A stretch of DNA of 64,000 nt from Shimia sp. CNT1-13L.2 (GCF_024331145.1 NZ_JANDJO010000004.1:310001-374000), one strand, 5' to 3'; shown: positions 35,533 through 45,264, counted from the first letter of the stretch. Notes: generated by a model not told the origin, from the sequence alone. Translations and numbers: made by a program.

Positions 35533-37077
35533 TTAGGCGAACCACCAACGCTCGATCAGACGCGAGCTGTCCATCTGGAACACGTTACCAATCGTTCCCG
35601 AGTTGGTCAGCTTGGTGCTGTGCGCATCCACATAGTTCGCGTACATCGGAATTACGGTCCCGCCTTCCGACGACATCAACGCCTGCATCTCGTGATACAT
35701 CATGCGGCGCTTGCCGCTGTCCAGTTCGGCGCGCGCAGTCAGGAGCAGTTCCTGGAAGCGTGCGTTTTCCCAACCCGAGTCATTCCACGGAACACCGGTT
35801 TCGTAGGCGGTCGAGAACATCCAATCCTCAGTTGCACGACCCGACCAGTAGCAGGCACACCAAGGTTTCTTGAGCCAGACGTTTGACCAGTAGCCGTCAG
35901 CCGGTTCCTGAACCACGTTGATATCAATACCGGAAGCCTTGGCGGAAGCCTGATACAGTTGCGCTGCATCCACTGCGCCCGGGAAGGCCGCATCCGAAGC
36001 CGAGAGATCGACTTTCAGGCCATCAAGGCCAGCCTTCTTGAGGTGGTGCTTGGCTTTATCCGGATCATAGTCGTTCAGCGGAAGATCCGACGCGAAGTAC
36101 TGGTTCGCAGGACCAATCGGAATATCGTTCGCAACGGCACCGTGACCCAGAAGGATCTTGTCGACCATTTCCTGACGGTTGATCGAGTGCTTCAGAGCTT
36201 TGCGCACGTCCACATTGTTGAAGGGCTCCAGTGCGGTCAGCATCGGGAAGGTAAAGTGCTGGTTGCCGGTCACCTCGAAGATGTTGATCATCGGGTTGGC
36301 CTTCATGAGCGGCTCGGTCTTGAAGTCAACGCGGTTCACCGCGTCTACCTGACCGGTCATCAGAGCATTCATGCGCGCCGAAGAGTCGTTGATCGCAATC
36401 AGTTCAACCGAGTCGAACCAACCTTCTTTGCCATCCTTGTAGTGGCCGTCAACACGGCTCAGCAGGGTACGAACGCCGGGGTTGAAGCTCTCAACCTTGT
36501 AGAGGCCGGTGCCGATGCCATTTGCAATGGCTTCGTCCACCTGACCGGCCGGATACATACAGATGTGATAATCGGAAAGAAGGAACGGGAAGTCCGCATT
36601 ACCCGCTTTCAGAGTCATCTGAACCTGATGGTCTCCCATCTTCTTCATTTCGGTAATAGCCGAAACGATTGGTTTCGCCGCCGATTTCGCGCCCTCGGCC
36701 ACGTGCATGTTCAGTGATTCGATCACGTCGTCAGCGCCAAACGCCTTGCCGTTGTGGAAAGTCACACCCTTGCGCAGATTGAACGTCCAGGTTTTGGCAT
36801 CCGGAGTTGCCTCCCAGCTCTCAGCCAATTCGCCGGCCAGTTCGCCACTTGCGGCAACCTGAGTCAGGGTATCAAAAACCGCGCCATGACAGGCCATGAT
36901 CATATAGCTGTCCGAGTGTGTACGGCTATCCCAGCTATCCGAAGTGTTGGCGCCAGCAAGACCAAGACGCAGGGTACCACCACGCTTGGGCATTGCAGAA
37001 ACCGGCATACCGGTTGCCGCAAGAACGCCAGCGGCTGCACCGGTCTTAAGCAGGCCACGTCTGCTGATATTCGTCAT
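35533..37077 (-). CDS. peptide ABC transporter substrate-binding protein (SBP family 5)
   Basis: A 514-residue periplasmic binding protein. Start ATG 37077 (MTNISRRGLLKTGAAAG) has GGGAG six bases upstream; the twin-arginine-like SRRGLLKTG and following hydrophobic stretch suggest Tat export. Family marks: RGGTLRLGLAG, LAESWEATPDAKTWTFNLRKG and VTFHNGKAFGADDVIESL, then NNVDVRKALKHSINRQEMVD. Last gene of the operon, after the fused ATPase. Ligand may be a di- or oligopeptide; related proteins also bind opines or glycans, so specificity is open. Confidence 0.92.
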   Translation of the reverse strand: MTNISRRGLLKTGAAAGVLAATGMPVSAMPKRGGTLRLGLAGANTSDSWDSRTHSDSYMIMACHGAVFDTLTQVAASGELAGELAESWEATPDAKTWTFNLRKGVTFHNGKAFGADDVIESLNMHVAEGAKSAAKPIVSAITEMKKMGDHQVQMTLKAGNADFPFLLSDYHICMYPAGQVDEAIANGIGTGLYKVESFNPGVRTLLSRVDGHYKDGKEGWFDSVELIAINDSSARMNALMTGQVDAVNRVDFKTEPLMKANPMINIFEVTGNQHFTFPMLTALEPFNNVDVRKALKHSINRQEMVDKILLGHGAVANDIPIGPANQYFASDLPLNDYDPDKAKHHLKKAGLDGLKVDLSASDAAFPGAVDAAQLYQASAKASGIDINVVQEPADGYWSNVWLKKPWCACYWSGRATEDWMFSTAYETGVPWNDSGWENARFQELLLTARAELDSGKRRMMYHEMQALMSSEGGTVIPMYANYVDAHSTKLTNSGTIGNVFQMDSSRLIERWWFA

Positions 37078-37125
37078 TAGATTACTCCCATGTTGGTTGT
37101 TCGGCTTTTTCACCGATTAGTAAGC

Positions 37126-37142
37126 CGCCCGTTCACCGGGCG
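37126..37142 (-). other. intercistronic hairpin before the binding-protein gene
   Basis: CGCCCG (37126-37131) and CGGGCG (37137-37142) form a 6-bp stem with a 5-base loop and no T run. It lies between the ATPase stop and the binding-protein start. Such hairpins often protect or separate the mRNA of the abundant binding protein; that role is inferred. Confidence 0.45.
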
Positions 37143-37149
37143 ATTCGAA

Positions 37150-38796
37150 TTACATCTTATCAACGGCGGCATCGCCGATGTTATCAACTCCACGTTCATT
37201 GAGCAGATTGGTGAGCCAATCCGGATCCATTTCCGGAACCGAGCTGAGCAGAAGATCGGTGTAGGGATGGTGCGGAGGTGTGAACATGTCGTTTTTGAGA
37301 CCCTGCTCAACAACGCGCCCGTCTTTCATCACGACAACCTCGTCGGCAATTGATTTCACTGTAGCGAGATCGTGTGTGATGAACATGTAGGACAAGTTAA
37401 GCTCATCTTGCAGCTTGGCAAGTAGCTTGAGGATACCTTCGGCGACCAATTGGTCGAGCGCGGATGTCACCTCGTCGCAAATGATGAACTTAGGCTCGGC
37501 AGCAAGAGCGCGGGCGATACCGATACGCTGTTTTTGCCCACCCGACAGCTCGGACGGCAGACGATTATAGTACTGCGACGGTTCAAGCTCGATTTCTTCC
37601 AGGAGATATTCTACGCGCTTGCGTTTTTCCGCACCCGTCAGTCCCATGTAAAACTGAACGGGTCGTCCAATTAGCTCGCCGATCGTTTTGCGTGGGTTCA
37701 GAGCCGTATCTGCCATCTGATAGATCATCTGCGCCTGACGCAGCTGCATTTTGCTCCGCTTGCGGTAGTCGAGCGGAAGTGCCTCGCCGTCAAATTCCAC
37801 ATGACCCTGCTTGGGCGGCAGCAAGCCAGTGATACAACGCGCCGTGGTCGATTTGCCCGAACCGGACTCACCAACAACTGCAACTGTCCGACCTTCATGA
37901 ATGTCGAAGCTGACATCGTGCAGCACCGGAATTTTGCCATAAGCAGCAGTCACGTTCTGCACGGAAATCACGGGGGTTGCCGAAGTGTGCACAGCAGGTT
38001 TTTGCGGGCGCTTGAAGCTTCGAACTGCCCAGAGAGATTTCGTGTAATCCTCTTGAGGGTCAGAGAGCATCTTGCGGGTTTCCGCCTCTTCGACCTCATC
38101 GCCCTTGAGGAGCACTTTGATCTTGTCAGCCATCTGCGCCACAACCGCAAGATCGTGCGTGATATAGATCGCGGCCGTATCGAATTCCTCGACGATCTCG
38201 CGGATCGACGCGAGAACCTCAATCTGGGTCGTTACGTCCAACGCTGTTGTTGGCTCATCAAAGATGATCAGGTCCGGACGGCATGCCATTGCCATTGCAG
38301 TCATCGCGCGCTGAAGTTGTCCGCCTGACACCTGGTGCGGATAGCGAAAGCCAATTTCCTCCGGGTTTGGCAGTCGCAACTTACGGTAAAGCTCTACACC
38401 ATCAGCTTCACTTTCAGCCTTGCCCAGCACCTTGTGCTGAACTGGAGCTTCGGTGTGCTGGTCGATCAAACGGTGAGCCGGGTTGAAACTTGCAGCCGCG
38501 GACTGCGCAACATAGGCAATGCGTTTTCCTAGGAGGTCGCGCTTTACTGCAGCCGAAGCATTGACCAAGTCGATCCCGTCAAATTCAACGGTTCCATCTG
38601 AAATCCGGCATCCATCTCGAGTAAACCCCATCGAAGCGAGACCAACTGTAGATTTACCAGCGCCGGATTCGCCGATTAGACCCAGCACTTCGCCCTTTTT
38701 CAAATCAAGGTCGACGCCATTTACGATCTGGTTCCAGGTTTCATCACTACGGCCTTCAATTTTGAGACCGCGAACTTTGAGCAATTGTTCAGACAT
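37150..38796 (-). CDS. fused peptide ABC transporter ATPase (DppD-DppF type)
   Basis: A 548-residue protein with two complete ABC ATPase domains in one chain. First: Walker A GESGAGKSTVG, signature VSGGQLQRAM, Walker B LIIFDEPTTALD. Second, from ~285: GESGSGKSTTA, LSGGQKQRIGIARAL, FIICDEVTSALD. The oligopeptide C-terminal segment (FTPPHHPYTDLLLSSVPEMD) follows the second domain. ATG at 38796 after GGGAGG. It energises the two permeases encoded just upstream. Confidence 0.94.
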   Translation of the reverse strand: MSEQLLKVRGLKIEGRSDETWNQIVNGVDLDLKKGEVLGLIGESGAGKSTVGLASMGFTRDGCRISDGTVEFDGIDLVNASAAVKRDLLGKRIAYVAQSAAASFNPAHRLIDQHTEAPVQHKVLGKAESEADGVELYRKLRLPNPEEIGFRYPHQVSGGQLQRAMTAMAMACRPDLIIFDEPTTALDVTTQIEVLASIREIVEEFDTAAIYITHDLAVVAQMADKIKVLLKGDEVEEAETRKMLSDPQEDYTKSLWAVRSFKRPQKPAVHTSATPVISVQNVTAAYGKIPVLHDVSFDIHEGRTVAVVGESGSGKSTTARCITGLLPPKQGHVEFDGEALPLDYRKRSKMQLRQAQMIYQMADTALNPRKTIGELIGRPVQFYMGLTGAEKRKRVEYLLEEIELEPSQYYNRLPSELSGGQKQRIGIARALAAEPKFIICDEVTSALDQLVAEGILKLLAKLQDELNLSYMFITHDLATVKSIADEVVVMKDGRVVEQGLKNDMFTPPHHPYTDLLLSSVPEMDPDWLTNLLNERGVDNIGDAAVDKM

Positions 38797-38808
38797 TCTC
38801 AGCCTCCC

Positions 38809-40008
38809 TTATTCTTTCAGACCCGAAGATTTGTGCAGCATCCAGTCGACTACGAAGTTCACGGCAACTGTCAGCAGGGCGATGGCACCTGCCGCCAGAA
38901 GCGGAGCACTTGCCACCTGCGGCGCGAACGCAGCGAAGTTGATAAACTGCGCGAGATCGCGAACCATCGTCCCCCAATCCGCAAGGGGTGGCTGGATCCC
39001 CACACCCAGGAACGAAAGCGATGCGATGGTCAGGAACACAAAGCAGAAGCGCAATCCAAACTCAGCCAGCAATGGCGCGGTCGCATTTGGAAGGATTTCA
39101 CGGAAAATCAGATACCCCAACCCTTCACCCCGCAGCTTTGCAGCCTCGATATAGTCCATCACCACGATGTTCAGACCAACCGCGCGGGCCAATCGGAAAA
39201 CGCGCGTCGAGTCGATGACCGCGATGATGAGAACCATGTAGAACGTCAGCAGGCCCTTCTCCGATCCCGCCCAGGCAGCAGCAATCGTCATCAGCAAAAG
39301 CGCAAAGATGAGAGACGGAATAGCCATAAGAACATCGACAGCCCTTGAAACGATCTGATCAAGCCAGCCACCGAGAGTGGCCGCCAAGAAACCAAGAGTG
39401 CCACCGATGAAAAAGGCGAGGACAGTGGTTGCAAATGCGATACCAACCGTATTTTGCGCACCGTAGATCAAACGAGACAGGATATCCCGCCCGATCTGGT
39501 CGGTTCCAAGGGGATAGTCCGGATTGCCACCCATTGCGGGGTTGCCGCCGGGCACAATGTTGGCAGCACCCAGGATTTCTTCCTGACCGTAAGGTGCAAG
39601 AATGCCGGCAAAGATAGCCACAAAAGCATAGATCAAGATGGTCAGGACCCCAAAGCTCGCCGTTAGAGGCATAGAGCGAAAGAGCTTTCTAGTTGCGTTC
39701 GTTCCAACGGAACGTCCCAGAATCCGGAAGATCCACGCAGCGATGGCAAAGATCACCAAGCCTTCTACCGCTTTCCCGAGGAAGAAGTACTTGTTGGCGA
39801 CTGTAGGGTCACTCGAGTGCGAGAGCACATAGGACCAAACCAGCCAAACAAGAACTACGGCGCCAAATACAAAGCCAAAGGCGACTCCAAAAGACATATC
39901 GCGGAAGTAGGGCTTGTTGCCAGTTATCTTCTGGCCAAGGAAGCGGAATACCCATCCCACAGCCGCCATTCCGACAGCCAAGAGAAGCAAATTCAGAATT
40001 GTCATCAT
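38809..40008 (-). CDS. peptide ABC transporter permease (DppC type)
   Basis: A 399-residue inner-membrane permease, longer than usual because of two extra N-terminal hydrophobic segments (residues ~1-100) before the DppC core. The core has the NPDYPLGTDQIGRDILSRLIYG block typical of DppC and the EAA loop EAAKLRGEGLGYLIFREILP that contacts the ATPase. It overlaps the DppB gene by four bases. The extra N-terminal part resembles permeases of the same fused-ATPase operon type in other alphaproteobacteria, from memory. Confidence 0.9.
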   Translation of the reverse strand: MMTILNLLLLAVGMAAVGWVFRFLGQKITGNKPYFRDMSFGVAFGFVFGAVVLVWLVWSYVLSHSSDPTVANKYFFLGKAVEGLVIFAIAAWIFRILGRSVGTNATRKLFRSMPLTASFGVLTILIYAFVAIFAGILAPYGQEEILGAANIVPGGNPAMGGNPDYPLGTDQIGRDILSRLIYGAQNTVGIAFATTVLAFFIGGTLGFLAATLGGWLDQIVSRAVDVLMAIPSLIFALLLMTIAAAWAGSEKGLLTFYMVLIIAVIDSTRVFRLARAVGLNIVVMDYIEAAKLRGEGLGYLIFREILPNATAPLLAEFGLRFCFVFLTIASLSFLGVGIQPPLADWGTMVRDLAQFINFAAFAPQVASAPLLAAGAIALLTVAVNFVVDWMLHKSSGLKE

Positions 40009-41003
40009 TTCGGGTGCCTCAGACGCGGGTTGGACAGGATCGATAGAATGTCAGCCGTCAGATTCAGCAGGATGTATGCCGCTGCAAAAATCAGACAGCA
40101 CGCCTGTACTACTGGGATGTCACGGATTTTCACGCTGTCCACGAACAGTTGGCCAATGCCTGGATAGACAAACACAACCTCGACAACGACGACGCCCGTG
40201 ATCAAGTAGGCAAGGTTCAATGCAATCACGTTGATAATCGGAGCAAGCGCATTAGGAAGCGCGTGCTTGACGATCACTCGCATAGGAGAAAGCCCTTTGA
40301 GGCGTGCCATTTCGATATAAGGCGAGGCCAAAAGGTTGATAATTGCAGCACGGGTCATTCGCATCATGTGGGCGGTAACAACCAATGTCAGGGTCAAAGC
40401 CGGAAGCAGAGTTTTTTCAAAACGCTCTCCGAAGCTCATTCCGTCATAGATGTTGGACAACGACGGAAGCATTGGATTCAAAACCGCAAGGAACAGGATC
40501 AGAATGTACGCCAGAAAGAACTCGGGCGACGAGATGGAACTGAGAGTGAGAATGTTCGTTGCGCGATCGAAAATCGAGTTTCGATAGAGGGCGGCCAAAA
40601 CACCGAGAGTGATCGAGATCGGAACGGCGATCAGTGCGGTGACGCCGGCGAGGAACATGGTGTTCTCAAATCGCGGGCCGATCTGCGCGGCAACCGAGGC
40701 CATTCCAGAACCAGCATCGGATCCTACGAAGGACGCAAAGTTCGCTTGGGCAAAGCTATTTCCAAGGTCTCCTTGGACAGCGCCGCCCAGCCAGCTCAGA
40801 TACCTGGAAACAGGATGCTGATCCAACCCAAGATCCTTGCGGATTGCATTTACGGCTTCTTCTGTTGCGCCCTGTCCTAGGATTGCTTGCGCAAAATCCC
40901 CGGGCAGCAAGTTCACCGCGGTGAAAATGACGACTGAAACGACGAACAGCGTCAAAACCCCCAGCGCAAGACGCTGGGCTATGATTTTCAATATCGAGGC
41001 CAC
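40005..41003 (-). CDS. peptide ABC transporter permease (DppB type)
   Basis: A 332-residue permease with six predicted membrane segments. N-terminal RLALGVLTLFVVSVVIF then LLPGDFAQAILGQ is the DppB entry pattern; the EAA loop is ARLKGLSPMRVIVKHALPNA. It starts at GTG 41003, just after GAGGAC. First gene of the four-gene leftward operon; the 181 bp upstream (41004-41184) should hold the promoter and contain a CCCCCA/TGGGGG inverted repeat. Confidence 0.9.
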   Translation of the reverse strand: MASILKIIAQRLALGVLTLFVVSVVIFTAVNLLPGDFAQAILGQGATEEAVNAIRKDLGLDQHPVSRYLSWLGGAVQGDLGNSFAQANFASFVGSDAGSGMASVAAQIGPRFENTMFLAGVTALIAVPISITLGVLAALYRNSIFDRATNILTLSSISSPEFFLAYILILFLAVLNPMLPSLSNIYDGMSFGERFEKTLLPALTLTLVVTAHMMRMTRAAIINLLASPYIEMARLKGLSPMRVIVKHALPNALAPIINVIALNLAYLITGVVVVEVVFVYPGIGQLFVDSVKIRDIPVVQACCLIFAAAYILLNLTADILSILSNPRLRHPK

Positions 41004-41126
41004 TTGTCCTCACCTGTTGGCTTTTTTGTGATTAGCTTCAGGTTAACGGGCGACAGAAACCTGTAAACCCTCTAAATCTTAAATGGCCATAAGAATTTCG
41101 TTTTCGTGTGTTTTTATGTTGGGTTT

Positions 41127-41151
41127 CCCCCATTTTTCGATTTTTTGGGGG
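41127..41151. repeat. CCCCCA/TGGGGG inverted repeat upstream of the peptide operon
   Basis: CCCCCA (41127-41132) and TGGGGG (41146-41151) flank a T-rich 13-base centre, 34 bp after the pip stop on its own strand. It could be a weak terminator for pip or an operator for the operon; there is no clean T run after the stem. Confidence 0.35.
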
Positions 41152-41184
41152 TAGAGCCAAAGAAAATCTGGACCTATCAATCGC

Positions 41185-42156
41185 TCAAATTCGTGCCAAT
41201 TGGTTCATAACACGGACCAATTCCGCGCTGATGCCCGGCTCAGAAAGCGCGTGCCCAGCGTTGTGAACCATCCTGAGTTGTGCGTTTTTCCACCGAGACG
41301 TTAGCTCGTAAGCGGACTGAGGTGGGCAGATCATGTCATAGCGCCCCTGCACGACAAAACCGGGGATATGAGCGATCTTGTCCAAATTTCCAAGAATTTG
41401 GCTATCTTCGTCGAGAAAGCCCATGTTCTGAAAATAGTGGTTCTCCAGCCGAGAAAATGCCCGTGCATACTCGGCGGGAGGCTCGCCCACTGCACCTACC
41501 GAATTCATGGAAGCGAGTGCGTTTTCCCACTTGGCCCAGGCCTGCGCGTAGCGGACTTCGGTCGATCGATCCCCGCTGAACAACCGCGTGTGATAGGCTG
41601 CAATCAGGTCACCGCGCTCAGTTTCCGGAATGAGGTTTACGAACTTTTCCCAATGCTCCGGCCAGAAATGACCTGCACCGCCACCATAGAACCAATCTAG
41701 TTCCGGGCGCGTCATCAAGAAAACCCCACGGAGAACCAAACAGGCCACCCTGTCAGGATGAGTTTGTCCGTAGATGAGAGCAAGCGTCGCCCCCCAGCTA
41801 CCGCCGAACACAATCCACGACTCGATATCGAGAGCCTCGCGAATGGCCTCCATATCGCCGACAAGGTGCCATGTCGTGTTGTTTTCAACAGACGCATGAG
41901 GTCTGGATTTCCCACATCCCCGCTGATCGAAGAGGACTATTCGATAAACGTTCGGGTCAAAATACCGCCGCATCGCCGGGCTCGAACCACCACCCGGACC
42001 GCCATGCACAACAACGACCGGCAAACCATCTGGCCGACCGGACTGTTCGACATAAATTGTATGACCATCACCCCTGTCGAACATCCTCTGGTCAAAGGGT
42101 TCAACAGGAGGGTAAAGGTAGCTGACCGCGCGCTTTTGGCCCGAGTTTTTATCCAT
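41185..42156 (-). CDS. pip: prolyl aminopeptidase (proline iminopeptidase)
   Basis: Alpha/beta-hydrolase that removes N-terminal proline from peptides. 323 residues from ATG 42156 (MDKNSGQKRA); an upstream TTG at 42186 is less likely. Oxyanion region VVVHGGPGGGSSP, family block RIVLFDQRGCGKSRPH, nucleophile GGSWGATLALIYG, acid in VQGRYDMICPP and the catalytic His in HNAGHALSEPG. Cytoplasmic. It faces away from the peptide importer, but both would serve peptide use. Divergent from ubiG with 50 bp between starts. Confidence 0.95.
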   Translation of the reverse strand: MDKNSGQKRAVSYLYPPVEPFDQRMFDRGDGHTIYVEQSGRPDGLPVVVVHGGPGGGSSPAMRRYFDPNVYRIVLFDQRGCGKSRPHASVENNTTWHLVGDMEAIREALDIESWIVFGGSWGATLALIYGQTHPDRVACLVLRGVFLMTRPELDWFYGGGAGHFWPEHWEKFVNLIPETERGDLIAAYHTRLFSGDRSTEVRYAQAWAKWENALASMNSVGAVGEPPAEYARAFSRLENHYFQNMGFLDEDSQILGNLDKIAHIPGFVVQGRYDMICPPQSAYELTSRWKNAQLRMVHNAGHALSEPGISAELVRVMNQLARI

Positions 42157-42206
42157 GTCCGACCTATATAAAGTGAGGCGGCCCAAATGAGCATATGGAG
42201 ATCAGA

Positions 42207-42953
42207 ATGCAAGGCTCACAATCAACTGTCGACCCCTCAGAAGTCGCAAAGTTTGAAGCCATGGCGGCTGAGTGGTGGGATCCAAACGGAAAATTCAAAC
42301 CCCTCCATATGCTGAATCCCTGCCGGTTGGACTATATCACCCGCCAGATTGCAGCGGAATTCGACCGCGATCTTTCGCAACCAGAACCCTTCAAGGGGCT
42401 CCGTCTGCTGGATATCGGTTGCGGTGGCGGCTTGCTGAGCGAGCCTATGGCGCGTCTCGGCGCGACTGTGGTTGGAGCGGACGCTGCGGGTGGCAATATT
42501 CCCGTGGCCAAAGTCCATGCAGAACAGTCCGGCCTGGATATCGACTACAGACACACCACAGCCGAAGCCCTTGCAGAGGCGGGTGAGCAATTCGATGTGG
42601 TTCTCAATATGGAAGTGGTCGAACATGTTGCCGATCCGCTTTCCTACCTGACCGCCTGCAAAACGCTTCTGAGACCCGGCGGCCTGCATCTGTGCTCGAC
42701 GATCAATCGCAATCCCAAAAGCTTTGCTGTTGCCATTGTCGGAGCAGAATACGTGATGCGCTGGCTGCCCAAAGGCACACACGAGTGGCACAAGTTCATC
42801 ACGCCGGACGAGCTTTTCGGTCTATTGGAGAAATCCGGCGTCAAACCGGTGGATCGCAAGGGGTTTGTGTTCAACCCGATCAGCTGGCAATGGTCGATTT
42901 CTGATCGCGACCTCAGCGTGAACTACGTGACGGCAAGTGTGCGGGCTGACTGA
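42207..42953 (+). CDS. ubiG: ubiquinone biosynthesis O-methyltransferase
   Basis: Performs the two SAM-dependent O-methylations of ubiquinone synthesis. 248 residues from ATG 42207, six bases after GGAGAT; an ATG at 42195 lacks a ribosome site. UbiG marks: [30 protein letters not shown] motif [51 protein letters not shown] and [14 protein letters not shown]. Divergent from pip; convergent with the MarR gene. Confidence 0.97.
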   Translation: MQGSQSTVDPSEVAKFEAMAAEWWDPNGKFKPLHMLNPCRLDYITRQIAAEFDRDLSQPEPFKGLRLLDIGCGGGLLSEPMARLGATVVGADAAGGNIPVAKVHAEQSGLDIDYRHTTAEALAEAGEQFDVVLNMEVVEHVADPLSYLTACKTLLRPGGLHLCSTINRNPKSFAVAIVGAEYVMRWLPKGTHEWHKFITPDELFGLLEKSGVKPVDRKGFVFNPISWQWSISDRDLSVNYVTASVRAD

Positions 42954-42959
42954 TCAGAA

Positions 42960-43397
42960 TTAGGTCTGATCAAGCTTGACCCGCAACTCCCGCAGGATTG
43001 GCAAGGCTGCGCGCACGCGGTCTTCGCCAAGATCTTCCACGATTTCGGTAATCATTGGAGCGATTCCCGAAAGCGCCTCGTCTCGGGCCTGTCGACCAGC
43101 CGGGCTTATCCCCACGATCTTGCGGCGAGCATCATCCCAATCAGGGCGCACGTGAATGTAGCCTGCCACCTCAAGCTTGTTGAGCGTGTTCGTCATTGCG
43201 CCGCGCGTGACATGAAAGGTTTTTGCCAACTGTGCCGGGCTGCGCTCAGCCCCTGCTGGTGCCAGATGGTTGAGAACAGAAAAATGGGAAAGCTCCATTC
43301 CTTTTGGAAGAACTTTGGACAGGCGCGCGCGTGCCAACTGATCTGCCATCAGGATTTCACCAAACAATGAAATCGCCAACGAATTGTTATCGCTCAT
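42960..43397 (-). CDS. MarR-family transcriptional regulator
   Basis: A 145-residue winged-helix repressor. ILMADQLARARLSKVLPKGM is the dimer helix; RSPAQLAKTFHVTRGAMTNT is the DNA-recognition helix-turn-helix (~55-75) and IHVRPDWDDARRKIVGISP is the beta wing with the family's Asp-Arg pair. No cysteine sensor is seen. Its ATG follows the nitrilase stop with no gap, making it the last gene of the comF-grxC-nitrilase-marR run. Target genes unknown. Confidence 0.9.
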   Translation of the reverse strand: MSDNNSLAISLFGEILMADQLARARLSKVLPKGMELSHFSVLNHLAPAGAERSPAQLAKTFHVTRGAMTNTLNKLEVAGYIHVRPDWDDARRKIVGISPAGRQARDEALSGIAPMITEIVEDLGEDRVRAALPILRELRVKLDQT

Positions 43398-44231
43398 TCA
43401 GGGGCCTTCGAAATCTCTGTCGTGGGTCAATGACGGGACCTTTCGTCGTGCTTTTGCCACCATAGATAGGTCCAGATCAACACAAGACACGCCGGTTTTC
43501 GTTCCGGCGTCCAACAGAACCTCGCCCCATGGCGCAATTGCCATCGAATGCCCATGTGTTTGCCGCTGTTTTCCACGCGATGCAGAATGCAGGCCGGTTT
43601 GCGCAGGGGCCAACACGAAACACCCTGTTTCAATCGCACGTGCCCGAAGAAGTGTTTCCCAGTGCGCCTTTCCGGTCAGATGGGAAAAAGCAGCCGGAAC
43701 AGTCAGTATATCCGCGCCAGCCTTTGCAAGTCGTCTGTGCAAGTCAGGGAAGCGCACGTCATAACAAATCGTCATCCCGACTTTGCCGAACGAAGTCTCA
43801 GCAACGACAGCTTTTGTTCCCGGACGATAGCCGTCCGACTCGCGATAGGTTTCCTCAGTTGAAACCTGCACATCAAACATGTGGATCTTGTCATATCTGG
43901 CGAGAATCTCGCCATCAGGGCCAATTAGGAAAGATCGGTTGGCGAACCTGCCGTCCTTGTCATCGGTTTTCAGCGCGAGTGATCCGATAAGTAGCCAAAT
44001 CCCAAGCTCACGTGCCTCAGCCCGCAAGCCGGCCAGCGTTTCGTCATCCTTTTCAAGTGACAGAACACCGGCCTGGTGCGCGCGGCTTGAGGAAACACAG
44101 TTGGTCACTTCAGGCGTAAGCACAAATTCGGCGCCCTGCACTGCTGCGTCCTGCATCATGTTGCGGACTGTCTGAAGGTTTTCGACAGGGTCATCCGAAC
44201 TTGTCATTTGCAGAAGTGCAACGCGCGTCAT
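43398..44231 (-). CDS. carbon-nitrogen hydrolase (Nit1/Nit2-like amidase)
   Basis: A 277-residue nitrilase-superfamily enzyme. Catalytic triad: Glu in FVLTPEVTN, Lys in RYDKIHMFDV and Cys in MTICYDVRFPDL. The sequence is closest to the NIT1/NIT2 branch (deaminated glutathione or omega-amidase), cytoplasmic. It lies directly downstream of glutaredoxin, which fits a link to glutathione repair, an inference from context. Confidence 0.9.
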   Translation of the reverse strand: MTRVALLQMTSSDDPVENLQTVRNMMQDAAVQGAEFVLTPEVTNCVSSSRAHQAGVLSLEKDDETLAGLRAEARELGIWLLIGSLALKTDDKDGRFANRSFLIGPDGEILARYDKIHMFDVQVSTEETYRESDGYRPGTKAVVAETSFGKVGMTICYDVRFPDLHRRLAKAGADILTVPAAFSHLTGKAHWETLLRARAIETGCFVLAPAQTGLHSASRGKQRQTHGHSMAIAPWGEVLLDAGTKTGVSCVDLDLSMVAKARRKVPSLTHDRDFEGP

Positions 44232-44234
44232 GGA

Positions 44235-44495
44235 TCAAGCGGCCAAAAGAGGATCAAGTTTACCCGCACGTTCCAGCGCATAGAGATCGTCGCAGCCGCC
44301 GACATGAGTTTCACCAACAAAAATCTGAGGGACCGTACGCCCACCATTGGCACGATCAATCATCTCGGCCTTGCGCGAAGGCTCGCGGAAAACGTCAATT
44401 TCAGTGAACTCGACACCCTTTTGGTTAAGCAAGCGTTTAGCTGCGTGACAGAAACCGCACAGTGGGCTGGTGTAGATCTCGATGGGTTTAGACAT
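44235..44495 (-). CDS. grxC: glutaredoxin 3
   Basis: A small dithiol glutaredoxin, 86 residues from ATG 44495 (MSKPIEIYTSPLCGFC). Redox motif CGFC in place of the usual CPYC, the cis-Pro region GRTVPQIFVGETHVGGCDDL that binds glutathione, and a Cys in GGCDD typical of Grx3. A longer frame to 44546 would overlap comF and is not supported. It sits between comF and the nitrilase gene. Confidence 0.94.
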   Translation of the reverse strand: MSKPIEIYTSPLCGFCHAAKRLLNQKGVEFTEIDVFREPSRKAEMIDRANGGRTVPQIFVGETHVGGCDDLYALERAGKLDPLLAA

Positions 44496-44529
44496 GTTTT
44501 CCTCGGTCGATATGTCGTTCGAGAGGAAT

Positions 44530-45264
44530 TTAGGCATCCTTGGCAACGCGCGCCAGTGTAATGACGTTCACGTCCTTGGCACCGTGTGCAATGAGGGCAT
44601 CGGCTGCAGCTGTCAAAGTCGCACCTGTCGTCATCACATCGTCGACCAACAGTATTTTCGCGTCCGCCACGAGGTTTTCGTGCTTGGGGTTCACCGTGAT
44701 GGCGCCATGCATGCGGGCAAATCTCTCGTCCATGGAAAGATCCTTCATAGTCCCCCCAACCACTGGGCGCTCCAGCAGATCAAGACACGACTGAAGCGAA
44801 AGCTCTTTTGCAAGGGCCTGGGTCAACAAGGCCGCCTGGTTGAACTTCCGCAAGAAAAAGCGCCTTCGATGGAGCGGGATGGGAACAAGAAGCGCATCCT
44901 TTTTGACAAGAGGCTTGGCTGCCAGTGCCATCCATCGCGCGGCGGGATATGCAACGTCATGCCGATCGCCGTGCTTGAGAGCCAGAACAAGTTTGCGTGC
45001 GTTGTCGCGGTACAAAAGCGCTGCTCGCCCCTTGTTCCAGGGACGTTCGATTTCAAGGCAGTCATCACAAACTTCGGTACCTGTTTCGGCCTCCCCCGGA
45101 AGCGACACTCCGCATTTGTCACAAACCAGTCCACCAATGAATGACATGCCGTGCCAGCACGTCCCACACAGACCGAAATCCGTTGCAACCAACGCGCCAC
45201 AATTCACGCAACGCGGAGGAAAAAGCAGTTGGATGAGCGTTTGAAACTTTTCCTGCATCAACAT
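44530..45264 (-). CDS. ComF-family phosphoribosyltransferase-like protein
   Basis: A 244-residue ComF/GntX relative. The N-terminal zinc ribbon has CVNCG, CGTCW and CDKCG...CDDC pairs; the C-terminal PRTase domain has VPIPLHRRRFFLRKFNQA and the PRPP loop ILLVDDVMTTGATL. In naturally competent bacteria ComF helps DNA uptake; in others the role is unclear. Alternative start MQEK at 45258. Its start is only 11 bp from that of the divergent methyltransferase. Confidence 0.9.
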   Translation of the reverse strand: MLMQEKFQTLIQLLFPPRCVNCGALVATDFGLCGTCWHGMSFIGGLVCDKCGVSLPGEAETGTEVCDDCLEIERPWNKGRAALLYRDNARKLVLALKHGDRHDVAYPAARWMALAAKPLVKKDALLVPIPLHRRRFFLRKFNQAALLTQALAKELSLQSCLDLLERPVVGGTMKDLSMDERFARMHGAITVNPKHENLVADAKILLVDDVMTTGATLTAAADALIAHGAKDVNVITLARVAKDA

